A DNA stretch of 64,000 bases, from positions 1,275,849 through 1,339,848 of the forward strand of contig KN832556.1 of NCBI GenBank assembly GCA_000827205.1, written 5' to 3'. Every line of letters begins with the position of its first letter. Within the stretch, counting starts at the first letter, position 1. The notes beneath the pieces were generated by a model. It had not been told where the DNA came from and ran no database searches. It saw only the letters and a list, made by a program, of their open reading frames with translations. The position numbers were made by a program, and so were the translations under genes. Below are positions 48,068 to 60,478 of this stretch, in pieces. The DNA is from Plicaturopsis crispa FD-325 SS-3 (Eukaryota; Basidiomycota; Agaricomycetes; Amylocorticiales; Amylocorticiaceae).

Positions 48068-50522
48068 TCATCGCCTGTCGGTTTTGCCGCCCTTGCGCTT
48101 CCCGGCGAAAAGATGCTTGGGCTGAACAGGAGAGTGGGTGAGCCTGCATGGACACTAACGATGACGATCATAAGACGAACCATTTTGGTCTTGATGACCC
48201 GATCTCCCTCTCCCGCTTTCGCTTGCCTGTTGCGTTCTCTTTGTCCAAGGTACCGCAGCCTGACGGCCTTGGAGGCTTGCTGTGATATGCGACAACTTCG
48301 TTTAGCATGCATCGCGAATGGCAATTGATAATCCGAAGACTTACAGCATCGTCGCGCATACCGGCGAGTTGGCGATCTGTTTTGGGACCTCTCGGGTTCA
48401 AAGCAATTGCAGCTCCCGAGTTGCCCTTCTTGCGCTTATTGGGGGTGTCGTCCTCCCCGTCGACATCCATCCACTCGCCCTCGGCAGGCTCATCCTCGCC
48501 ATCCATGTCCACATCCTCGTCCACATCCCGTTTCCGCTTCGCTCCCTGCAACTTCGCGAGCATCGCGGCCCGTTCCTCAATTTTACTTGGATCGTAGCCA
48601 GCCTTCGTGAGTTCGTCGGTGAGCTCCGTGATCGTACGCAGACCAGCCGTCCGGGGAAGACGCGATTGGTTCTTCTTCGACTTCTTAATCGATTGCGAAG
48701 TGATTTTGTGTTTGAGGGACACTTTTGCCTCCGCTTCCTCTCGTTCGTCGTCTTCGTCGAACTGCGACGTATCTCAGCGGCCTGAACTAGAATGGAGAGT
48801 GGATCGATGCTTACCATATCCTCCTCGCTGTCGTAGAAGCCTTCGGCTTGCAGTTTCTCCTCCTCGCGTTCAAGCGCTTCCAGCTTCTCGACGATGTCGG
48901 GATCGATGAAGTCAGCAACGTTCTTGCCATCCATGATCTCGGGCATAGTGTCCAACTTCCACTCGGGGTTGGCAAGCAGGTAATCCTCTGCGAGAAGGAC
49001 ATATTAGGACAGGTAGCTCTAGAAAAGACGATCGGAAACATACGCTTCATGTTGATATTGAATACACCTGCACCACCCTCCTCGAGCTCAATGTCACGCT
49101 GCAGCTTCCTCCTCTCCGGGTCGTTCTTGTCGTACTTCTTCTTGTCCTTGACGACCTCTGGAATGAACGGAGTTCGGACCACATCGTCTCTCGCTTTCGG
49201 CTGCGCAACATGAATACGGTTGATGACGGAGTTGATTTTGCTGCCCTTCAGCTTCGTGTCGACACGATGCGCAAGGAGGGCGTCGCACGCCTTGTTTTTG
49301 AGGTCCATGACACCCTCCTCAGAGTAGCATGACACTTGGACGCATTGAACGTCTTCCGCATCTATGATCTCCTGAACGAGGGCGCGATTGTCGGGGGTGA
49401 GGTCTTCGAGGCGAGTCACATCTATTTTGTTGATTACGAGCAACGTAGGCTTGCCGGAGAAAAGGGGTTTGATAGAGTGGAATAGTTTGCACTAGACAGA
49501 GGTTTCGTCAAGCTGCTATACCACTAGAAGCGATAGGAACGCACCTGAGCTTCGACGGTGTAGCCACATTGCTCACTGAGATCCATGAAGTAAAGTACAC
49601 AGCTCTTCAAATGCGCCAACGCTGTAATGCTCTGCATTTCGATAGTGTTCATGTCTTCTAACGGGTGGTCTAGGATACCGGGGGTGTCAATAACTTGCCA
49701 CCGCAGGTATTTGTAGTCTAGATGTCCGACGAAAAGCGACTTCGTTGTGAACGCATAAGGTTGGACGTCGACATCGGCACGCGTGACCTTGTTTATGAAG
49801 GAGGACTTTCCAACGTTCGGGTAACCACAGATGAGGAGTGTACGGGTATTTGGGTCGATTGCGGGGAGACGGGAAATGTGCTGGCGGACTTGTTCGAGAT
49901 ATGCAAGCGGGTCTTTTTGTCTCCGCATGATCGTCGCCATACTGCAACACAACTCGTAAGATTAACACGGCGAGTACGGTGGGTGCGTGCACTTACCGAC
50001 CGAGCGCTGCACGCTTCAGCTGTTTACACCGGTACAGACTGTCTCCGAATTTGAGTAGACGAACGTAATCCTTCGCTACTTGGTCGATCAAATGCCGAGC
50101 AGTGCGTAGTTGACCCAAAGCCAGCTTGTAGTGGTTCTTGTCGTAAAGGACATTCATTAACGAGGATAAGAATGGATGTAGATCCTGATACGGCCAAGAT
50201 TCAGCACTGAAAACATGGCATAACGTAGAACTTTTGCTTACATCGAGCATGGGGAATTCGGTCAGGATGCCTCCAAGTTTTTCATCGAATGTGTCCTGAG
50301 TGAACTTGACTTTGCGCATGTAGAAATTCCGTATCCTGCTGATCTTGAAGTTTTTGTGGATGACCTTGTCGATAAATGCGCTTGAATTTTGTACTTCAGG
50401 TTGCGAGGACATTGCAATCGACATACCGTAGGAGTTTTCCGTTGAGTCTTGGACAAGACAATGTCCAAGAAATCGGCCGCGGTAGGCACCGGGGCGATTG
50501 CTTTTAGTCCACTGGTCGACAT
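48068..50522 (-). CDS. NOG1: Nucleolar GTP-binding protein NOG1
   Basis: Starts [20 protein letters not shown] at 50522 and ends [11 protein letters not shown] at 48068, with several introns. It is close to yeast Nog1 throughout: [40 protein letters not shown], the P-loop [40 protein letters not shown], the switch [33 protein letters not shown], and a charged C-terminus with [19 protein letters not shown]. Nog1 is a GTPase needed for maturation of 60S ribosomal subunits. All GTP-binding motifs are present. Confidence 0.95.
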
Positions 50523-50985
50523 GGCGGCGAGGACTTGAGGAAGGGGGAAAGGATCTGAGGGATGCGGTCGGTGTGCTGCAGCAACTTGCGCCTGCAATAA
50601 TTTTCACAAAGTTCATCTCCGGACTCCGACTTCCGAGATGTCGCCTCGAGGCTCTCAATCGCGCGTGGTCCCGGTCATTCCTCCTCTGATGGACCTCGCC
50701 GGTTTACATCTCTAGTGAAAATTACAAGAGAAAACCCGATTCATTCGATTAGCTATGATACAGAAGACAAAAGGGCCACAAAAGTATAGCCTGTAGCAAA
50801 GATCCAAGTCATTTATGTTGATTACACGATATAAATTGCGGGATTGGCAAATTGAACGATGCAGAGCGAATCCAAGACGAGCAACACAACAATATTGTAA
50901 TAAGCAAAGCAACAGTTTTAAATGGGGAGATGTGTGTGTCAAGATCCAAAGGTATATCCAATACTTAGCATGAAGATAGCGACCC
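50523..50985. other. Intergenic, nothing recognised
   Basis: A gap of about 460 bp between the G-alpha stop and the NOG1 start. It should contain the NOG1 promoter. Confidence 0.5.
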
Positions 50986-53154
50986 CTATAACAATCCAAC
51001 CTGAGCGATGTGCGCTCGTATGATAGCCTCCCCGACGTTCGCAACAATACGTTGAGACGCATCAACATCCTGGGCAAATAGTAAATAAAGATTGACAGTA
51101 GAGAGGCAAACGCAACTCACAAGCATAGTCGTAAAATGCTACAGGATTAAATCGTTAGCGTGACTAGGTACTTAACGTTGACCGAAGGTAGGACACACCA
51201 TGTAGAGGGCCCGATTGCCGATATCCTTCCGCCGATGCGTCTGGATGAAGTGTGCACGGAAGTACTCCGACACCTCCTCGTAGGTATTCGGCCGGTCACC
51301 GAACGATGTGATACTACACTAGAGTCAGAAAAGGACATGAAAGCTCACAACAGCAATACGCACAACTTCCGGACCTTAATCCCAGCCTCAAGTTTCTTGC
51401 GTAACAGGTCAGCCTGTAAACCCGTTGAGAATGCTTCGTTAACTATGAAAATAGACCGCCCACAAACCTTGTTGAGCATGACGACTAGATGTGCTTTCTT
51501 GAGTAGCTTGTTCGAGCATATCGCCGTAAAGAGCTGCAATGAGTCATCTATCCTGTTCGTCCGCGGGTCTTCTTCTAGGTACTACACACAATAGGAACAT
51601 GATTAGAATGATGCAAAATTATCGGTGTAATTGGGGCCTCGTACCTGGTCGAATGCACTGATCGGTGCGAGGAAAATGACGGCCTTTGCTACATTGAGAA
51701 AACAGGTGTGAATATTAGACCCGCACATCGACCAGAGGGTCATAATAATAGTAATCTACGCACCATCATCGAAATAAGGCACCCATGCGTGCCTCTGAGA
51801 AGGGAAGATGAGCACTTCGGTCAGTAACCACTTTGAAAGCCATAGCAGTTATTTCAATCTTACTTGGCCTCTCTAAGAAAAAGTCATTAAGAAAGAGTCA
51901 ATGAACCGACGAGTAAGGTTAGACACAGAAAGCACGCACAGCACCACCAACATCGTACATGATCCAGTTATAGATAGATGTACCAATCTTGATATCAAAA
52001 TGGTGCTCTTTTACGCCTAGCGTTTGGAGCCGAACATTTAGGATATCACCTAGGTACAAAGTCAGACTTGGAGACACACGGTCAGGTCTATCGATGGCTG
52101 AGATACCTGTCGACGGCAGATAGTCCGGCTGAGCTATCCGGTCCATATGGTCGAGGAAACTGAATGGAGTGTTAATACCGAATAAGCATCGGTGGAGTCG
52201 TAGCTCACAATGGTGCGGATTCATCCAGTCGCAGTTTGCGGTGTCGAAGAAGGGTCTTGACTGCGGGGTGCCTCCACAGGGTCTCCAGATCGGACTGCCT
52301 TTCGCTGAGCGTCTTGGCTACCATATTTGCTACAACCTCCACAGTGGTGGTTGTAGAATGAGGCGGGAGAGTCGAGCTTCGCCAGCTCCGATTGGGGGTC
52401 ACCAGTGCCTGCCATCCGGAGCGGACATAGACACCGGTTTTACCTCCGGCGACGTGGACGCCTCCGCTCAGCTCCGATGCTAGAGAGTCTTCGAGCGCGA
52501 CAAGGGGAAGCAGCGACGACCGGAGGTGGGCTATCTCGGCGCGCGCATTGCCCGGGAGAGAAGCCAGTTCTGCTGTAGCGGTGGAGTCGGAGGACATGAA
52601 TTCATAGTCAAGTTCGTCGAACATCATGCGGACGGCTTTGATGACATTGAAGTATACCACAGGTCTCCATGACGGGCGTTCATGGTCCAGGGTATGCGAT
52701 GCAAAATGCAGCTGGAACTGTTTCTGCAGTGTGCTCTTTCCTGTCAAGCCTGTTAATTATCTCGGGGCGCGATAATTGGATCATTTCCGTACCTGACTCC
52801 GCCTGCCCGAGCAGCATCACTTGTCATCGTATAAGATTGGCCGCCTGTACACCGATGGGAGGACGAGGATGATGCGTACCTTTGACATCCTTTCCCTTCC
52901 GCTCTTTCCTTCTCAATGCATCTCTCTATGGTCACAAGTCATGAACACGAACGACGGAGGCAGATTGTTTGAGCAGTACATACCTTGATGTCCTCCTCGA
53001 TCAGATTATTGATTTGTTCCGCCTCCGTACCCTTTGGTAGTTTTCCTCCTACTTTGCGAACCTGCATAGTACTTGACGTCGACGAAGAAGAACCGGGCAC
53101 CAAAGTTGTAGCTGTCCCTGTAGATGGCGTGTTTTGCCGCGAACTCTTGCCCAT
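50986..53154 (-). CDS. Atypical heterotrimeric G-protein alpha subunit
   Basis: Begins MGKSSRQNTPSTG (Gly at position 2, possible N-myristoylation) and ends RAHIAQVGLL, a normal G-alpha C-terminus. Nucleotide-binding parts are present: VMLLGQAESGKSTLQKQFQL (P-loop), DILNVRLQTLGV (switch I Arg and Thr kept), DVGGARGQRHAWVPYFDD (switch II), VVMLNKADLLRKKL (NKxD) and YMHFTTMLDVDASQ (TCAT region). The switch II catalytic Gln of DVGGQR is Ala here. A 9-nt exon at 51872-51864 encodes Arg-Gly-Gln between DVGGA and RHAW. The helical domain carries a Ser/Thr/Ala-rich insertion. Basidiomycetes often have several divergent G-alpha paralogues; this is one of them, not the canonical pheromone-pathway type. 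Confidence 0.88.
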
Positions 53155-53979
53155 TGTAAGCCGCGCAAAAGACGAGGATAGCTGTGACCACAGGATATAT
53201 ACGAGAGCAGGCCCTGCAAGTGCAGCGCCCTATTATGCAGCCGTTTGATGAGAGAGCATCATATTTCCCTTCCGATCCTGACAAGTGATTCGGGTGTAAG
53301 CTTTCGCTTGTAGTGGCCCACGGCGGCTGTCCGAATGCTGCGTTTGCGTTTCTCACGTCTACTCCAGTCCACACGAGGCTTTCATTTTGCCCTGATCGCC
53401 TCTTGATCTTCGTCTACTTGCAAGCAATCCAGTCGAGGCTTTCGCGTTTCTTGAACAGTGCTCAACTTTCTGCTGGGTCGGTGCAATGGAACAAGTAGGT
53501 TGCGGACGTCGATACCCCGGCGTTAGGACATCCAAGACCGGTTTGATCATGGCGAGTGATTCAGTCCAGTGGGGCCCACGCCGAGTCACAGGATAGCTAA
53601 CTGATAGCTCAGGACAAGTAAGTACATAGAATGCCGTACGTGAGTACGCGGTCATCGGATCCGTAGAAACCACTCGAACCCAACGGTATCGCTGAGTCGT
53701 CTTCTTCGCTTCTTCTGTGAGTGCCCTGCGTTATGTATGCTGGTCCCGATTCTAATGGAGCTCGTCGAAGGTCAAAGGATCATTATTTTGGGCGCCTAAA
53801 CATGTCTTCGACCGCCTTAACGCCCATTTCGATTTCGTTGGCATCTTTTTTACACTTTCGATGCCGCAGCGCTGCAGCGCCCCTGCCACGAGGCTGGTAT
53901 ATAATGCTTGGTACATGTTTTTCCTACCGCAGGCTGCGAGACTTTCGCCACGAAAGTCCCCCAGCTGAATCTCCTTCGC
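53155..53979. other. Divergent intergenic region
   Basis: 825 bp between the G-alpha start and the RBR ligase start. Open frames are short and overlap on both strands. No feature is recognised. Confidence 0.45.
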
Positions 53980-56136
53980 ATGTCCTCAGTCGCTGGACCC
54001 TCGCGTCCTACAGTCAGATCCACATCTGCAAGGGCTCATGACGAGGAAGCGGACTTGCTCGATTTGGCTGCTCGCCTCAGTCTCGCTGATGTTGATGAAC
54101 TTATCGGTCAGCACAAAGGGAAGGCAAGGGAGGGCGCCCCGCTGTCTGATGCCGAGATTGCCTTGAACCTGTTTGCTGAGGATGCCCGGTCGATGTCGCT
54201 GTTCAATAGCGACCGCGCATTAGCGCGCAGTCTCGGTCAAGAGGAGGAAGAGGTGTACGTGCATGCGCGCTTGATCCTTTTCTATGCTGTTGACATCGGC
54301 TTTTTGCAGTTTTAGCGCCCGATTGCAGACACCTCCAACCCGGGCTCCGGACCAACGCCAGCGGCCGACTCGGCCACCTGTTGCTCGGTATGTAGGGTAT
54401 GCAGTGAAATTGGTGTCGTTACACATAGCTGACGAGTCCGATAAACAGGCCAGCGACAACAGCGCAGAAAACACAGACATGGAGCCAGTGGTTCTCCTCC
54501 ACTGCGCAGTCGCTTTTCAGCAATTGGGGCAGCTCGTCCCTGCCTCCAGTATCCGCACCGGCACAGCACTTTCCCCAGAATAGGTGTGCCGCATTTATTT
54601 GTCCTCTGAACAGTACGCCAACTACTTCACAGGTTGACAGGGCACACGTGTGTCATCTGCCAGGACGCCATACGGGGGCCCGAAATCCGCGCCCCGTGTT
54701 CTCACCACTACGACAAGGCCTGCGTGACAGATCTATTTGAGTCGGCTACTCGTGACGAGTCACTCTTTCCACCTCGCTGCTGCCGACTGAATATACCCCT
54801 CGCCGACGTACAGCCTCTACTCACGCCCGCCCTCATCAAATTGTTCAAAGAAAAACAAATTGAGTTCGGTACCCTCAAGCGCGTATATTGTGCGACACCT
54901 ACCTGCAGTCAATTTCTGGGCCCACAAAGCGATGGATGGTTCACCCAAACTTTTCTTTGCAAGCGACCTGGATGTACAACCCGCACCTGTGGTCGGTGCA
55001 AAACCAAGGTCGAAGGTGCCCATACATGCGCCGTGGACGAAACAGATCGCGCCGTCATGGGCCTGGGGGCTCGGGAAGGTTGGGCCCGCTGCCCCGGATG
55101 CAATCGGATGATTGAACTCAACTTGGGATGCAACCATATGACCTGCAGTAAGACAGAACAGTGTTCATCACCCATGTTCAGAGCTGACGTAGTATCCAGT
55201 CTGCAAGACACAGTTCTGCTACGTCTGCAAAGCAAGATGGAAGACCTGCACGTGCCCCCAGTGGGACGAGGCAAGGTTGTTGACCGCCGCAGAGCAGCGC
55301 GTAGATTTCCAGAGAGGACTCGGAGTGCCTGAACGACGTCAGGCGGCGCAAAACGCGCCTCTTCCCCTTCCGCCGAGGCGTGCCCCCGCTCTTGCTGCTG
55401 CCAACCGTCCACAAGTGCATGTAGCTCAGCCCCCTGCCGCCGCTCCCCACAATGACCCTCGTTCAGACATTGTTCGGCCCGCACCTCCTGCTCCCCGCTA
55501 TGAAACTCGTCCTGCTGACATTGCTCGGCGTGTCAATGCGCTCTCAATGCGTGGCGCGAAAAGGCGTGCTTCTGTGCCCCAAGGCCGAGCGGTACCGCCG
55601 CTGCCCGCGATCACGGTATCATTGCCAGCTAATGGGACACCCGGTAAACGCGGATCTTGGCGCCAGACGTCCGATGATGACGTTCCGGCACTTGAAGATA
55701 CCGCAGCGCCTCGTCGTGACGTTCGACCCGGCGCCGCTAGGTCTTCAAGCTCAACGACCAACGATGAGGTCTCTGCTGTCCACGATACCGCCTCGCAACA
55801 CCGGCGTCCCGGCCGAGGTCGCAATCACCTAAATAAATCACCCCGACCTCCTCCGTGGTTGCGCCCTATTGCAGACGTGGACGAGGAAAGGCAAAGGCTG
55901 ATCCGCGAGGCCATGGATCATCTACGCGAAAACCACGAGTGCGAGCACAGCGTCTGGAGATACCGCCACGGCGGGGGACATTGCGTCACCTGCAATGATC
56001 ATTTGCCAAAATATCTGCTTGTGAGTGGTGTTTCGAGCGTGCCAGGGTATGTTCCCATCTGATCATGTCGGTTTTCCAGCGCTGCGCGGGTTGCAACTTG
56101 TTAGCGTGCAGAAGGTGTCGCCAGAACAGACTTTGA
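53980..56136 (+). CDS. RBR-type (RING-IBR-RING) E3 ubiquitin ligase
   Basis: Starts MSSVAGPSRPTVRSTSARAH. The acidic helical N-terminal part contains DLLDLAARLSLADVDELIGQ. Exon 3 joins in frame to the first RING: GHTCVICQDAIRGPEIRAPC, then SHHYDKACVTDLF and PPRCC. The IBR has YCATPTCSQFLG, FLCKRPGCTTRTCGRCKTKV and GAHTC. RING2 has WARCPGCNRMIELNLGCNHM, then TCICKTQFCYVC, with the expected catalytic Cys region. A disordered Pro/Arg stretch follows. The protein ends with a further Cys/His cluster: HECEHSVWRYRHGGGHCVTC, then RCAGCNLLACRRCRQNRL. RBR ligases pass ubiquitin through a thioester on RING2. Confidence 0.88.
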
Positions 56137-56639
56137 CAACTGAACAGAGTACGGCCAGGGGGTGGGAGGGGCGGCGGTCCCTAGCGAACTAGCAGCTTCG
56201 CGAAAATATATACCAGTTGCACTCTTTGTGGGCACTATGTTTTCTTCTTGTGTATCACCACCTCGTAATCGACTCATTCTCTTGCATCAGCTTCACAGGA
56301 TAGTACCTTTGAGCTTCGCTTACTTGAGGCTTCCTCTCGTTTGTTTCGGGAGAGTTGAATCGTAGCCTTCGCCACGACCTCACTTACCTCCTTTTGAAGA
56401 CAACCGTTGACAATGAATTCGCTCTCGTCAACAAAGGGGATAACACGTCGTGACTAGTGGACTCGTTGGTACTTTTCGTCCACGTCGGCCAATGACGGCG
56501 CTTGTGCGGTGAAATAGCTCTTTGTTTCGTGCCCTTTGTACGATACTACGAGACAATCGGATGTGGGCCTACTCTCAAGGTATTTAAACCACCTCGAGCA
56601 GATCTGAAAGCCAACTCACCAGACCCTCGTCTGACCAGC
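56137..56639. other. Intergenic, nothing recognised
   Basis: About 500 bp between two genes in the same direction. It probably contains the promoter of the following small gene. Confidence 0.5.
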
Positions 56640-57229
56640 ATGTCGAACGCGCCACTCAGCCAGAACACTCCCCTAACGGACAAACCGTCAAGTTCGGCGG
56701 TACGCGGTGGACCCGCCCCGCCGCAGATCATTGTCGCGTACGGCGGAACGAGCAAAGCGTACGGACGAGCGTTTATCAAGGGTATGGACCTTCATGTACG
56801 TTTCCCGCCACTTACTCTCGCGGCTGCGAATGCTGATATCTTGCACGACATTATAGAGCGCGCGCCAGATGTTCATAACCGACCTCGGAGTAGGAGCGGA
56901 GGAGGCAAAGAAGATGCCCAAGTTTCTCCGAGGAACCTTCTACCATCGACACCTTGATGGCGATGCGAGTAACGTGTGGCTCGACGAACGAAGCTGGGCA
57001 GAGCTGATAGGCAATACGACCCGAATTGAGCTTCTGGGGCCTCCGTTCCCCGCAAAATGGAACTGGACACCTGTGAGTGTCTCCTGGCTGCGCGTTTGGC
57101 TACGACTGAATGTGGTATCTTCAGGTCATTGTAACTGTCGTGCTGGTGTATGCATGGATAGCCTGGAGGATGTCAGACACTGCACCTCGCCATGCCAGCT
57201 ACAACACAAGCGGGTACCCTCGATACTGA
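56640..57229 (+). CDS. Tail-anchored protein of unknown function, 158 aa
   Basis: Three exons: 56640-56795, 56857-57072 and 57125-57229, all phase 0. After a short Ser/Pro N-terminus the protein has IIVAYGGTSKAYGRAFIKGM, FITDLGVGAEEAKKMPKFLR, GTFYHRHLDGDASNVWLDER and LGPPFPAKWNWTP. One hydrophobic helix, VIVTVVLVYAWIAWRMS, sits near the C-terminus and leaves a short tail, as in tail-anchored ER or mitochondrial outer-membrane proteins. I recognise no family. The ordered, conserved-looking core makes a real gene likely. Confidence 0.75.
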
Positions 57230-57385
57230 AATGCCAATTTGTTTTTTGTGCGATGAACTTTTGACGACTTCGCGGTGGTGGGACTGTGGTGGAGGGCGGT
57301 GGCTGAAAACGCGTCGCGGTCGCGCTACGACCAAACAAAGACAAATTGTTTAAGCAGACACGACTGTCTCGTGATCGTAATACCG

Positions 57386-59840
57386 ATGGCTTGTTTCCGT
57401 ACCACCATGTTCTCCTCCTCGTCGCCTCCAGATCCTGAAATCGCTTTGCCTCTCAAATACCGTCGCAAAAGTAATTCTGCCTCGGACGATGAATCTTTTT
57501 ACTACAACGACTATCGATATGGTTCACCCTCATCGTTCGCGCCATCGAGCTCGCCCACCACTTTGAACACGCCTTTTACCTCTTCTTCGCCCGACAATTT
57601 CGCGTACGCTCGCTCTAGCCCCCACCTCGCTTTTAATATGGATCTTCATCATCGGGACGATGACGCGACCGATCTTTGGCATTCGCCGAGTAAGGGTAGA
57701 TCACAACCAGTCAATGCTCGTATGCGATACACCTCTGTGGCTCAGAGTTCCGTGTTCATGAGCGACGACGAGGATTTCCCCCTCACCTCCGAATTCGATG
57801 CTTCGGAATTCTCTGAAGACATCGATATGCGAGGATATACTTCGGACGCAGAACCGTCGCCACCACGTTTCCCGGAGGATCATGAGGATTTGGGGGTAAG
57901 CATCTTCGATGAATCCCCCAGAGAGACGTTTTTCGCCATATCGGCAGAGCGAGGGCTATGGAGGCGATCCAACCCGATTCCCTTTAGTGGACATGCACGC
58001 GATACTACTCTCAAATCTGCTCAACGCAAAAGCGTAGGGGCGGCTCTCTCGGACCTCTGCCCAAATCCTACGTTACAGGGTTGCCCTGAACCGTCTCAAC
58101 GAACGCGTAGCTCTGATCAATCATACGACCGACCGACGTCACCCTTACCTCCGTCTTCTTCGCCTCTATCGGCCATGTCTATATCGCGTCTTTGCGATGG
58201 CGACAGCCATGTCGAAATCCTACGCTCTGAAGACAAATCCGCTACGGCGGACAATCCTATCGCCGATCTTAAGACGATCGCTGAACCTTCAAGTCCAGTG
58301 AGTGTTTTTTCTGTTATCTCGTATGAATGCGATGATTCTCATGTGCACAATTCATAGATCGACGTCACGTCCGAGGCGGACCGAAATATCTCGGAGATAC
58401 CGCTTCCGTTAAGCCCGCCATGCACATCGATGTCTACGCAGGATCCTCCTCGGCAAGCCGCATCGCCCACTCCCGAAAAGCTAGTACCCTCCCGTATCCC
58501 AACGCCCGAGCCGCCCCAACGAAGCGCTAAGGCAATACCATCGGAGCCTGCGACGATACAACCGCTGTCGGCGAACCGAGCCAATCAACCACATCCGGGT
58601 CAGAGCGGTTTAAGTTTGACCATCAACACGAGCATCGATATCGAGAACGTGCCTGCACCTATCACAAGGCCTACGCCTCTCGTATCGAGGGAGGCGACGC
58701 CTGGAAATGCATTTCTCTCCGGACCGGGGGTCCCTGCGAGTGCCCCGGAAACAGCAGAGCCGATCGCTTCGGATGTCGGAGGTGGCGCCGCAGATGATGC
58801 TCAAGCAGCAGTGCGGATGAAGGAGCAGTTTGAGGAAGAGAAGGGGATGGCAGCTTGGGAAGCCATGGGTGAAGGTTTGGCCGAGAGTTCCATCGCGCCC
58901 GACACGACGCCATCGAACTTGCCTGATCACGAGATGACACATGCACTCGAGGCGGAGAACGTTGAGCGTGGGGCACCCAATGCCGGGCCGAGCCAAATTT
59001 CGCACGGCGATGGCAAGGTTGAGCGCAAATGGACGGTCAAGGTGAAGGAAAAACGGAAGAAACGACTGGAGGTGCGCGCAGAAGGTGCTCCTACCAAGAA
59101 GAGGGCGCGGACGGACTCAGTGGGCTCATCAATCCCCACTGGCGAGTCGGAGGAAACCCAGACGTCGACTTCCGCCCACGCATCCGCGAGGACTAGCAGG
59201 AAAGACAAACCTGCGAAAGACGATGCTCCCAAAACGAAGCCACAAGCCCGAAGATCGAAACCGTCCGACAAATCCGCTATGGAATCCGACGTACCTGCGC
59301 TACAAGCCGAACCCTTTGCAAGCACCAGCACATCATCCCCAACGACTCCGCCATCCGATTCCGCGTCGACCCATCCAGAGACGCCCGAGCTTCTTGGGCT
59401 ACTCATCGAGACCTTTGCGACTTCCCGCGCGTCCTCCCTCCCCGCCTCCTCGCTGTACAAGTCCCTCATCCAGAGCAGGCCCGCCCTCAAGGCCGTACGC
59501 TCGCGCGACAAATGGCTCCGCGTCATCTCCGGCGTCCTCGAGGATGGCCGCGCGCGGAGCGGTGTATTCGACAAGGTCGAGTCCAAGGGCACGGTATGTA
59601 CTTATCCACTGAATCCGTGCTTGCTTTTGGGTTGCTGATGCGTTGGCGCAGGACGGCGACAACAAGCTCGAGGCGCAGTGGTTCTACGTCCCGGAGCAGG
59701 ACGAGGACCAGGAGCGTGCTGCACTCATCCGCAGCATAATGCCCCGCGCGGGGAAGCGGAGTGAGACGAAAAAGTCCAAGCAGTACTATTGGAGGCCGCT
59801 GGATAAGATATCGCGGTGGGATCCTGAGGACGATCTGTGA
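57386..59840 (+). CDS. Unrecognised large Ser/Pro-rich protein, about 778 aa
   Basis: Three exons: 57386-58297, 58358-59593 and 59652-59840. A second ATG at 57407 (MFSSSSPPDPEIALPLKYRR) is an equally good start. Most of the length is low-complexity Ser/Pro/Asp sequence with possible phosphorylation clusters and a basic stretch (KVKEKRKKRLEVRAEGAPTK) that could be a nuclear signal. The C-terminal 110 residues look ordered: LLGLLIETFATSRASSLPAS, KWLRVISGVLEDGRARSGVF, EAQWFYVPEQDEDQERAALI and YYWRPLDKISRWDPEDDL. The last part may be a small helical or winged-helix-like domain, but I cannot name it. Confidence 0.75.
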
Positions 59841-60114
59841 GCGGCCGCCCTGCTGGACTCTCGCCCTCCCACGCGCATTGCCTCCTAATTCTGAACTCGC
59901 ACGCCCCCCATTCCTCCATCCATTCATTTGCATATGGGCCGTTGATTTTTTTGATTTTTCTTTATTCTATTTTATTGGAGAAGTGCTCTTCATGTTGTTG
60001 TTCTGTGATACATTTTGTCCCGTCCGTACGTGTCGTATCTTAATCCAGTTCATGCACACCACTGCCATGCCTTGACGTGCATCAAGTGACTAGTGACTCT
60101 ACATGCTCGCAGCT

Positions 60115-60478
60115 TCACTGAATACATGGTGCGGTAACGGTGAGCACGGAACCCTGATCGTCCAGCCGAATTCTGCTCACGTCGCGTAGCAGGGTAGATG
60201 TCGAGGTATGCATCAAGATGTTGTTGCCCCCGATCAAGAACTGGGCCTGGGGAAAGTTCGAGTCGAAACATATCTCCAGTGGGAAAGCAGTGAACGCGCG
60301 GAAGTATAACATGCAGCCATCCCTCACAGCGCTGGCGGCGAGGGACAAGTGCTGACCTCCATGGACGAGATCCAGTCCGCTGTGCGGGATGTGTGCGTCG
60401 CTGCTCCGAGTTTTGTGCACATGTCGGACTGTTCGTACTGACCTGCACCCGCTGAACGTCCGAGCAGATTGATACAGA
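60115..60478 (-). CDS. Possible small protein (low confidence), antisense-overlapping its neighbour
   Basis: A frame starting MSVVLYQSARTFSG at 60478 can be spliced to a segment ending RIRLDDQGSVLTVTAPCIQ at 60115. The right-hand part (CMLYFRAFTAFPLEICFDS, FLIGGNNILMHTSTSTLL) reads like folded protein. Against it, the proposed donor (GTGCAG) is poor, and the first exon lies antisense to the better-supported membrane-protein gene that starts at 60361. I cannot assign a family. Confidence 0.35.

Noticed and set aside
51864-51960. Alternative G-alpha splicing that would give DVGGQRHAW
   Set aside because: It restores the Gln but leaves switch II three residues short. The chosen join aligns residue for residue with the standard switch II.
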